Shown piece after piece: positions 6,899 through 12,274 of a stretch of DNA of 12,274 bases. The stretch is from Saprospiraceae bacterium. Its GTDB lineage: Bacteria > Bacteroidota > Bacteroidia > Chitinophagales > Saprospiraceae. Both the position numbers and the translations under genes were made by a program. A model generated the notes under the pieces. The model searched no databases, was not told the origin of the DNA, and saw only the letters and a list, made by a program, of their open reading frames with translations. Every line of letters begins with the position of its first letter. The first letter of the stretch is position 1. The stretch lies in assembly GCA_020849825.1 (NCBI GenBank), contig JADZFP010000366.1:1-12274 (forward strand), given 5' to 3'.

Positions 6899-8614
6899 AT
6901 GAAAAAAACACTTTGGACCCTCCTTTTCCTGGGATCTTTCCTGGCCTCCGCATCGGCCCAGGTCGTGATTACGGAGATCATGTACAACCCGCCGGAAAGC
7001 GGCACCGACTCCCTGGAGTACGTCGAACTTTTCAACAAATCCAACTCGCCGCTCGACGTTTCGGGCTGGAATTTTACCCAGGGTTTCGAATTCGTCTTCC
7101 CAGCCAGCAGCACGATCAACCCCAACAGCTATATCGTCATTGCCAAATCCGCCTCGGCCTTCGAGAGCGTCTTCGGATTTCAACCCTACGGCATCTGGGT
7201 CATCAACGGCGCCCTGACCAACAACCCGGGTGAAGACATCGAACTGCGCGACGCCGCGGGCAACGTGATCGACTACGTCGACTACATGAACGCAGCCCCC
7301 TGGCCCATCGGCGCTAATGGCAACGGCGCGTCTCTGGTGCTGTGCGACGTCAATGCCGACAATGCCCTGGCCTCCAGTTGGCAGGATGCCAGCACCTCCA
7401 CCGGCGTTACGATCAATGGCAAGGAAATCCTGGCCAACCCGGGCGCTGCATCCAATTGCAGCAGCGCCATCAACGCCAAACCGGACAACTTCTTCGTACC
7501 GCAGGGCGCTACCTCATTCCTGGTTGTGACCGGCAACGACGTTGTGCCCAGCCCTCCGATCCTGAGCATGATGATTACCGGCAACCCCGCTAACGGTACG
7601 GCTCTGGTCAATCCCGACAACACGGTATCCTACACCCCCAACGCGGGTTTCTGCGGGCCGGATGCTTTCGTCTACCAAATCTGCGATGCAGGGGGCTGCG
7701 ATACCGCGCTGGTTTCCCTCAATGTACAATGTTTCACGCCGCTGTCGATCGCTGCCATCAGCAACGAAAATGCCGATGGCGTGGCCGATTCGCTCAACGT
7801 CAGCTGTCAACTGGTTGGCACCGTGTACGGTGTCAATACGCGGGCTTCCCTGTCCGGCATTCAGTTTACACTGATCGACGATGACAATACCGCCGGAATC
7901 AACGTGTTCAGCCCTCAACAGTCTTTTGGCTATACCGTAACCGAAGGCGATGTGATTGCCATCAACGGCGTCATCGGTCAATTCAATGGCCTGATTCAAA
8001 TCTCGCCGATCAATATCTCCGTGCAATCGCAAAATGCCCCGCTGGCCCAGCCGGAAACCGTTGTTGCGCCTTCCGAAGCAACCGAATCGCGTTTGATTAA
8101 AATCGGCAACCTGCACCTCGTCGACGCGGCAGAATGGACCAATGGCGTAGGCCCGGGCTTCAGCGCCCGCGCAGTCTCCGACGACCACCCGCTCGACACG
8201 GTATTGATTCGGGTCGACAACGATGTGACCCTCTTCAACGAACCCGCGCCCACGGGCCCCTTCGACCTGATCGGTATCGGCGGTCAGTTCGACAGCAACA
8301 ACCCCTACACCAGCGGTTACCAGATCGCCCCGCGCTACACCGCCGACCTGCTTCCGCTGGTGGGCGTGAAAAACGCGGATTTCAGCGCACAGGTTAAACT
8401 GTCGCCCAACCCGGCCGGCGATTTTGTGCAGATTCAGACGGATATTCGTTTTGATCGCATTCAACTGTTTTCGACCACAGGCCAACTGCTGTTCAGCCAG
8501 AATAATCCGGAACAAACCAGCCGCCTCGACCTGGGCAAACTGGCTGCCGGAACCTATTTCGTACAGTTTGTGAAAGAAGGCGCAGTCTGGACGGCTCGCG
8601 TGGTGAAGCAATAA
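6899..8614 (+). CDS. Secreted multidomain protein: lamin-tail domain, Ig-like domain, two OB-fold-like modules, T9SS sorting tail
   Basis: 571 aa, exported through Sec and then the type IX system to the cell surface or medium. The ATG at 6899 is chosen because it opens a classic signal peptide (MKKTLWTLLFLGSFLASASA, cleaved before Q21); the frame stays open upstream to 6806 but carries no signal there. Order of parts: lamin-tail (LTD) domain about 21-185 (VVITEIMYNPP, EYVELFN, LDVSGWNF, EDIELRDAAGNVIDYVDY); Ig/cadherin-like domain about 195-278 (NTVSYTPNAGF, DAFVYQICD; Cys at 252, 262, 267 and 278); OB-fold/DUF5689-like module about 282-378 (GTVYGVN, EGDVIAINGVIGQFNG); a second about 398-484 (GIGGQFDSNNPYTSGYQI); T9SS type A sorting domain 498-571 (LSPNPAGDF, AAGTYFVQF). 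LTD plus OB modules recall extracellular nucleases, but no catalytic nuclease domain is present. Probably an adhesion or matrix-binding surface protein; the role is inferred. A hairpin terminator follows. Confidence 0.9.
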   Translation: MKKTLWTLLFLGSFLASASAQVVITEIMYNPPESGTDSLEYVELFNKSNSPLDVSGWNFTQGFEFVFPASSTINPNSYIVIAKSASAFESVFGFQPYGIWVINGALTNNPGEDIELRDAAGNVIDYVDYMNAAPWPIGANGNGASLVLCDVNADNALASSWQDASTSTGVTINGKEILANPGAASNCSSAINAKPDNFFVPQGATSFLVVTGNDVVPSPPILSMMITGNPANGTALVNPDNTVSYTPNAGFCGPDAFVYQICDAGGCDTALVSLNVQCFTPLSIAAISNENADGVADSLNVSCQLVGTVYGVNTRASLSGIQFTLIDDDNTAGINVFSPQQSFGYTVTEGDVIAINGVIGQFNGLIQISPINISVQSQNAPLAQPETVVAPSEATESRLIKIGNLHLVDAAEWTNGVGPGFSARAVSDDHPLDTVLIRVDNDVTLFNEPAPTGPFDLIGIGGQFDSNNPYTSGYQIAPRYTADLLPLVGVKNADFSAQVKLSPNPAGDFVQIQTDIRFDRIQLFSTTGQLLFSQNNPEQTSRLDLGKLAAGTYFVQFVKEGAVWTARVVKQ

Positions 8615-8631
8615 TCTATCTTATTACTGAT

Positions 8632-8687
8632 AAATGGAGATTGAGGAGTGCCCAGTAAGGCATTTTTCAATCTCCATTTCATTTTTG
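8632..8687 (+). terminator. Long hairpin terminator after the T9SS protein gene, abutting the next promoter
   Basis: Perfect 13-bp inverted repeat AAATGGAGATTGA (8632-8644) and TCAATCTCCATTT (8667-8679). The 22-nt interior holds a smaller stem, TGCC (8649-8652) with GGCA (8659-8662), extended by one G-T pair. The right arm ends in TTT and is followed by CATTTTTG. It lies 18 bp after the stop at 8614. The T-run is interrupted, so efficiency is uncertain. It probably insulates this gene from the one at 8710. Confidence 0.65.
8680..8687 (+). promoter_or_regulatory. Candidate -7 box for the beta-propeller protein, inside the terminator T-tract
   Basis: CATTTTTG differs from TAnnTTTG only at the first base and lies 22 bp before the ATG at 8710, similar to the 20-21 bp spacing seen at the peptidase and fdhD genes. 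No clear -33 element is found, and the upstream position is occupied by the terminator hairpin. Speculative. Confidence 0.22.
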
Positions 8688-8709
8688 ACTGATCGACGAC
8701 TCTCTGTAA

Positions 8710-9609
8710 ATGCGCTTGTCCTTTGTTTTTTTCCTGACCTTATTCCTGCATCAATTCCACGTTTCCGCCCAGTCAAAACCTCCCCGGCGATCCATTCTTC
8801 CCGAATCGATACGCGAGGTTTCGGGTATGACGTTGTGCCCAAACGGCGATCTGTGGCTGCTCAACGACAGCCGGAATCCGCCGGAATTATTCCGTTTTGA
8901 TCCAATTGAGGGGAAACTGCGCGAAACCCGCCGCCTGCCGCTGACCAACCGCGACTGGGAAGACCTGACCCACGATCCGCAGGGCCGCCTATATATCGGC
9001 GATTTTGGCAACAACCGCAACGGCCGTCGCAATCTGCGCATTTACCGTTACGATCCGGTCAGCAGCAAAATCGATTCTTTGCTGTTTCGGTATCCTGACC
9101 AGCAGGCATTTCCGCCCGCCGCTGAAAAAGACTGGAATTTCAATTGCGAAGCCATGGTGTGGTACCGCGACAGCCTGCACATTTTTTCCAAAAACAGTTT
9201 TAAAGGAAATTTTGTCTGCAAACAATATGTGCTCCCTGCCTTTCTTTTCGACCAGGCAGATCAAAGCAAAGAAACCGTCGCCGAACTGCGCGACAGTATT
9301 GTCATCGACGACCGGGTGGTTACCGGCGCAGCCATGAGCCCAGATGGCCAAACATTGATATTCACCTCCTACATCGTTCGGAAAAAATGGGGCATTTTCC
9401 CGCATACCAAAGCGGACCTGATCTTTTTCAGCAATTTTCGGGGGAGTAATTTTTTCACCGGAAAAAAACAGCAAAAAAAACTGCCCAAATGTATGATTGC
9501 CAGGCAGTTCGAGTCGGTTACACACTGGAATGGATCTGCCTGGCTGGTTGCCAATGAGCGGCGCGCCCACCAAGAACCCGCTGTCTGGAAAGTGAAATTC
9601 AGGCTTTAA
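8710..9609 (+). CDS. Secreted predicted beta-propeller protein of unknown function (SdiA-regulated / phytase-like esterase type)
   Basis: 299 aa with a signal peptide (residues 1-20, MRLSFVFFLTLFLHQFHVSA, cut before Q21) and no membrane segment, lipobox or T9SS tail, so probably periplasmic. Blade-like repeats of the form 'G-x-LWLLNDS ... LFRFD' (45-64), 'NRDWEDLTHDPQGRLYIGDFGNN' (80-102) and 'MSPDGQTLIFTSY' (209-221) point to a beta-propeller. The DWEDLT and GDFGNN motifs, with NCEAMVW (145-151) and FESV (268-271), recall acidic metal-binding residues in SdiA-regulated and phytase-like propellers, but I cannot assign an activity. The start is an ATG directly before the signal peptide. The stop (9607-9609) overlaps the stop of the convergent flippase gene. 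Confidence is high that this is a real secreted protein and low on function. Confidence 0.85.
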   Translation: MRLSFVFFLTLFLHQFHVSAQSKPPRRSILPESIREVSGMTLCPNGDLWLLNDSRNPPELFRFDPIEGKLRETRRLPLTNRDWEDLTHDPQGRLYIGDFGNNRNGRRNLRIYRYDPVSSKIDSLLFRYPDQQAFPPAAEKDWNFNCEAMVWYRDSLHIFSKNSFKGNFVCKQYVLPAFLFDQADQSKETVAELRDSIVIDDRVVTGAAMSPDGQTLIFTSYIVRKKWGIFPHTKADLIFFSNFRGSNFFTGKKQQKKLPKCMIARQFESVTHWNGSAWLVANERRAHQEPAVWKVKFRL

Positions 9610-11042
9610 TTCATTCGCTTGACATTTCTTAACGGGCCCCTCCACAATGCCCAGGACAGGCCGGCCGCCCATATCAGGGTTTTGACAAAAAGCCCCTGCC
9701 AGAAATCCGTCAACCATTCGCCTGCAACATACACGGCCAGGGAAAGGGGCGACAGCCAAATCAGGTATCGCCAAGCGTGTTGCAACAAACCACCGAAGGA
9801 AACCCCACAGCGCTGAGCCAGCCATGCCAACAGGGGAATTTCAAGCAACAGTTTTGCCCCCACCCTGCTCCATGCTGCCGTTTCAGGCGCGGGATTGATC
9901 CAAAGGCACACGGCCAGTACGGCGTTGGCAGCCGCGGCCCAGAGCAGCAGCCAGAGCAGCGCCCATTGTGGCTTGCCAATTCCTCGCGTCAACTGGGGAA
10001 AACCGGCTGCCAGCGTTCTGATCAACCCTGCCGCGCCAAAAGCCTGCAAAAGCGGAACCGCCGGCTGCCAGTTCGCTCCGTACAACAAGCGGATCAATTC
10101 TTCCGCAAAGAGGAACATCGTCAGATAAGCCGGATAAAGTATCAGTACGACGTTGCGGGTTGTTTTTTGAAAAATCTGTTCCCTGAGATCCATATTGTCG
10201 CCGGCTTTGGCAAACAATGGAAAGGAAACGCGGGTAACCACGTATCCGATTCTTGCAGTCGGGATGGTGCCGATGGTAAATGCCAGGTTGTAAAAGCCCA
10301 GCGTGGCCGCCCCCAGCCATTTGCCTACGATGAGTTTGTCCAGCCAGTTGGCCAGAAAATCGGCCCAGCGCGCCGAGAGGTCAAACAGGCCGAAGCGCAG
10401 CAATGGGCGCAGTTCTTTCCACGAACTAGTTTCCTTCCATGATAAAGAAAAAACATCGCGCGCAACCCACCAGCATCCCAGGGAAGCCAGCGCACTTCTG
10501 ACGACGAAGCCCCAGGCCATCGCCCAGGGGCCCCAGCCATTCCAGGCCAAAAATGCGACCAGCAGGAAGCCGGCCCCTCCCGATCCGACCTGAATTTTTG
10601 CCGCATCGTCGAATCGCATTTCACGCGACAAAAGCGCGCCGTATTGCGCGCCCAGCGGCGTAAAAAGCAGTGCCATCCCCATCAAAGGCAACAACCCGGC
10701 CAATGCAGGCCGTTCGTACCAGGCAGCAATACTGCTGCCTGTTAAAAACAAACCGGCTATCGCTGCCAGACAAATGCCGAAATTGATCCGAAACAACGCG
10801 CCAAACTGCCTGGAGTTCAAGGTTCTGGAAGATACCACTGCCTGGCTCAACCCGGCTTCGGCCATGGGCGTCAGTACGCCGATGAAGGTCGCGGCAAGCG
10901 CATAATCGCCGGCGTCTTCGGGGCCTGCCAGCCGGGCAAATACCAGCATTTGCAAAAACTGGAACAAGGTGCCCCCTACCGAACCGATCATCGACCAGCG
11001 CACCCCTTGTTTGAATTGTCGTTCCAGATTGGGCAATGCCAT
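9606..11042 (-). CDS. Polysaccharide/lipid-linked oligosaccharide flippase (Wzx/TuaB-like, MOP superfamily)
   Basis: Inner-membrane transporter expected to flip lipid-linked sugar units for surface polysaccharide synthesis. The start at 11042 gives 478 aa, the normal size for the family. The frame stays open to 11111, but that 23-residue extension is hydrophilic and would overlap the leader of the divergent fdhD gene. Residues 13-95 carry the typical first helices and the family motif LVFARLAGPEDAGDYALAAT (33-52), then AEAGLSQAVV (61-70), the pattern of WzxC/TuaB-type exporters. About 12-14 hydrophobic segments can be counted (for example 85-103, 155-170, 295-313, 360-380, 425-440, 450-465). 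LDKLIVGKWLGAATLGFYNLA (234-254) is the repeated motif opening the second half. No glycosyltransferases are adjacent, so the substrate is unknown. The stop codon overlaps that of the convergent propeller gene. Confidence 0.88.
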   Translation of the reverse strand: MALPNLERQFKQGVRWSMIGSVGGTLFQFLQMLVFARLAGPEDAGDYALAATFIGVLTPMAEAGLSQAVVSSRTLNSRQFGALFRINFGICLAAIAGLFLTGSSIAAWYERPALAGLLPLMGMALLFTPLGAQYGALLSREMRFDDAAKIQVGSGGAGFLLVAFLAWNGWGPWAMAWGFVVRSALASLGCWWVARDVFSLSWKETSSWKELRPLLRFGLFDLSARWADFLANWLDKLIVGKWLGAATLGFYNLAFTIGTIPTARIGYVVTRVSFPLFAKAGDNMDLREQIFQKTTRNVVLILYPAYLTMFLFAEELIRLLYGANWQPAVPLLQAFGAAGLIRTLAAGFPQLTRGIGKPQWALLWLLLWAAAANAVLAVCLWINPAPETAAWSRVGAKLLLEIPLLAWLAQRCGVSFGGLLQHAWRYLIWLSPLSLAVYVAGEWLTDFWQGLFVKTLIWAAGLSWALWRGPLRNVKRMN

Positions 11043-11064
11043 ACAAAGACAGTTGAGATTGACC

Positions 11065-11095
11065 TTGGTACTCTTGCGCGGTCGGTGCAATTTTG
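11065..11095 (+). promoter_or_regulatory. Candidate Bacteroidota promoter of fdhD
   Basis: TTG (11065-11067) and CAATTTTG (11088-11095; one mismatch to TAnnTTTG) are separated by 20 bp, the spacing expected for the -33/-7 elements. The -7 box ends 21 bp before the ATG at 11117, and the possible upstream ATG at 11093 lies inside the box. It sits in the 74-bp gap between the divergent flippase and fdhD genes. Confidence 0.42.
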
Positions 11096-11116
11096 GGCCA
11101 AAGAAAAACACAGCGC

Positions 11117-11956
11117 ATGAAAACCCAACGTTTGTCGATGCAAACCGTCACCCCTGCCGGCGCCCAGATGCGGGAAGACCTGCTCGCGCTGGAAGAGCCG
11201 CTGGAAATACGTATCGCTTATGGCCCCGGCAACATGCGCCGACGCCTGTCGCTGGCCGTTACCATGCGCACGCCTGGCGACGACGAAGAACTGGCCCTGG
11301 GCTTTTTATTTACAGAAGGCATTATTGCACAGCCCTCGCAAGTATTGAACATCAAGCAACTGGACGAAAACACCCTGATTGCCGAACTCGCCCCCGAACT
11401 CGCCGTCGATGCCGACCGACTGACCCGGCATTTGTTCACTTCTTCGAGTTGTGGCGTATGCGGCAAAGCTTCGCTCGACGCCGTGCATACCGTCACCTGC
11501 CACTACCCCACTCCAGGACACCCCCAAATCGAGCCATCCACCCTCTACCAATTGCCGGGCCTGCTCCGGGATGCCCAGGCGACCTTCGAACTCACCGGCG
11601 GATTGCACGCAGCGGGGCTTTTCCAAACCGATGGCGGTTTGTTGTTGCTTAGGGAAGATATCGGGCGGCACAACGCGGTCGACAAAGTTATCGGCGCCGC
11701 TTTTCAGCACGGCATGACGCCCCCTTTCAAGGATTCGCTGCTGATGGTGAGTGGCAGAGCGGGATTCGAACTGGTCCAGAAAGCCACCATGGCCGGTATT
11801 CCCCTACTGGCGGCCGTGGGCGCCCCTTCGAGTTTGTCGGTTGAACTGGCCGCTTCGGGCGGCCTGACCCTGATCGGTTTTCTGCGCGGGGAGCGATTTA
11901 ATGTGTACACTTGTCCCGAACGAATTCGTTTGCAGCAGATGAAAACGGCAGGCTAA
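11117..11956 (+). CDS. fdhD: Formate dehydrogenase accessory sulfurtransferase FdhD
   Basis: Cytoplasmic protein that passes sulfur from the cysteine desulfurase to the bis-MGD molybdenum (or tungsten) cofactor, a step needed for active formate dehydrogenase. 279 aa, normal for FdhD. Signatures in order: DDEELALGFLFTEGII (55-70), the functional CxxC pair C112/C115 in SSSCGVCGKASLD, TGGLHAAGL (160-168), REDIGRHNAVDKVIG (179-193), SGRAGFELVQKA (212-223), GAPSSLSVELA (235-245) and GFLRGERFNVYT (254-265). The ATG at 11117 is preferred over 11093 because the latter lies inside the likely -7 box; 11138 is also possible. AAAGAAAAA upstream is the only A-rich ribosome-binding-like sequence. No formate dehydrogenase or molybdopterin gene is visible here, so its client enzyme must be elsewhere. 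smc follows after 51 bp. Confidence 0.96.
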   Translation: MKTQRLSMQTVTPAGAQMREDLLALEEPLEIRIAYGPGNMRRRLSLAVTMRTPGDDEELALGFLFTEGIIAQPSQVLNIKQLDENTLIAELAPELAVDADRLTRHLFTSSSCGVCGKASLDAVHTVTCHYPTPGHPQIEPSTLYQLPGLLRDAQATFELTGGLHAAGLFQTDGGLLLLREDIGRHNAVDKVIGAAFQHGMTPPFKDSLLMVSGRAGFELVQKATMAGIPLLAAVGAPSSLSVELAASGGLTLIGFLRGERFNVYTCPERIRLQQMKTAG

Positions 11957-11958
11957 TT

Positions 11959-11982
11959 GGGCGTATTTTCCTACTTTCGCCC
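11959..11982 (+). promoter_or_regulatory. fdhD-smc intergenic region: candidate -7 box within a short inverted repeat
   Basis: The 51-bp gap contains TACTTTCG (11972-11979), one mismatch from TAnnTTTG and 28 bp before the smc ATG. It lies within GGGCG (11959-11963) and CGCCC (11978-11982), a 5-bp inverted repeat with a 14-nt loop followed by GTTTTCC. This could be the smc promoter, a weak fdhD terminator, or both. No -33 TTG is found at the usual distance. Low confidence. Confidence 0.25.
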
Positions 11983-12007
11983 GTTTTCCGCTGAAAAATA
12001 GAGGAGT

Positions 12008-12274
12008 ATGCGACTTAAAACCTTGGAACTCAAAGGCTTCAAAAGCTTTGCCAACGAAACGGTGCTGCATTTCAACGACGACGTCACGGGCGTCGTGGGC
12101 CCCAATGGCTCGGGCAAAAGTAATGTGGTCGACGCCGTCCGCTGGGTTCTGGGCGAACAAAAAACCGGGCAGTTGCGTCTCGATAAAATGGCCTCGGTGA
12201 TCTTCAACGGCACCAAAAAACGCAAAGAGGCTCAGATGGCCCAGGTGTCGCTGACTTTTGAAAATACCAAAAAC
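12008..12274 (+). CDS. smc: Chromosome segregation ATPase SMC, N-terminal part (cut by window)
   Basis: First 89 residues of the SMC condensin ATPase, which organises and helps segregate the chromosome with ScpA/ScpB. MRLKTLELKGFKSFANET is the family opening, followed by the Walker A motif GPNGSGKS (31-38) and VDAVRWVLGEQ (41-51). LDKMASVIFNGTKKRKEAQMAQVSL (58-82) aligns with the usual GEKMEDVIFNGT-type segment of bacterial SMC, which separates it from RecN, SbcC and RecF. The full protein is normally about 1170-1200 aa, so over 90% lies beyond the window. GAGGAG (12001-12006) is a good Shine-Dalgarno-like sequence but ends only 1 nt before the ATG, closer than usual; no in-frame alternative fits the family start. 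Confidence 0.96.
   Translation, partial: MRLKTLELKGFKSFANETVLHFNDDVTGVVGPNGSGKSNVVDAVRWVLGEQKTGQLRLDKMASVIFNGTKKRKEAQMAQVSLTFENTKN

Noticed and set aside
7514..8611. 365-codon minus-strand open frame opposite the T9SS protein
   Set aside because: Same antisense-register effect; the plus strand has a signal peptide, ordered domains and a sorting tail.
11043..11111. Earlier start for the flippase at 11111
   Set aside because: It adds a hydrophilic 23-residue segment absent from the family and overlaps the candidate fdhD promoter.
1..12274. Possible mobile element, CRISPR array, toxin-antitoxin or defence locus
   Set aside because: No transposase or integrase motif, spaced repeats, RNA gene or defence domain was seen on either strand, and base composition looks even across the genes.

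Overview
The window looks like chromosomal DNA of a Bacteroidota bacterium, probably from the Saprospiria (Saprospiraceae, Lewinellaceae or Haliscomenobacteraceae type). Three things point there: a secreted protein with a C-terminal type IX secretion (T9SS) sorting domain, an S46-family dipeptidyl-peptidase, and an Oar-like TonB-dependent receptor with an N-terminal carboxypeptidase-regulatory-like domain. Several genes also have AT-rich TAnnTTTG-like boxes upstream, the Bacteroidota housekeeping -7 element, and little Shine-Dalgarno sequence. The placement comes from protein families, not from a 16S or marker-gene search.

Left part (1-6712), all on the minus strand, so read right to left. 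A large Oar-like TonB-dependent outer-membrane receptor (6712 to 3365) ends in a textbook Rho-independent terminator (3342-3301). An S46 dipeptidyl-peptidase follows (3242 to 1065); an Arg at the specificity position suggests the Asp/Glu-specific DPP11 type. Only 29 bp further on is a PLP-dependent Cys/Met-metabolism enzyme (cystathionine gamma-synthase / beta-lyase / methionine gamma-lyase superfamily), which runs off the left edge. The last two may be co-transcribed.

Middle (6713-9609), plus strand. A 186-bp divergent intergenic region separates the receptor from a secreted multidomain protein: signal peptide, lamin-tail domain, Ig-like domain, two OB-fold/DUF5689-like modules and a T9SS tail. 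After a hairpin terminator comes a secreted, predicted beta-propeller protein of unknown function, with motifs resembling the SdiA-regulated / phytase-like esterase group. Its stop codon overlaps that of the convergent gene on its right.

Right part (9606-12274). A Wzx/TuaB-like polysaccharide flippase of the MOP superfamily (minus strand) is divergent from fdhD, the sulfurtransferase that activates formate dehydrogenase. The N-terminal 89 codons of the chromosome-segregation ATPase SMC follow and run off the right edge.

No mobile element, CRISPR array, tRNA, rRNA or defence locus is visible. Most of the window is ordinary cell-envelope and housekeeping content. The least characterised parts are the middle pair of secreted proteins and their compact terminator/promoter arrangement. 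The very long open frames antisense to the real genes are explained by codon usage: they lie exactly codon-on-codon with genes that avoid TTA, CTA and TCA.
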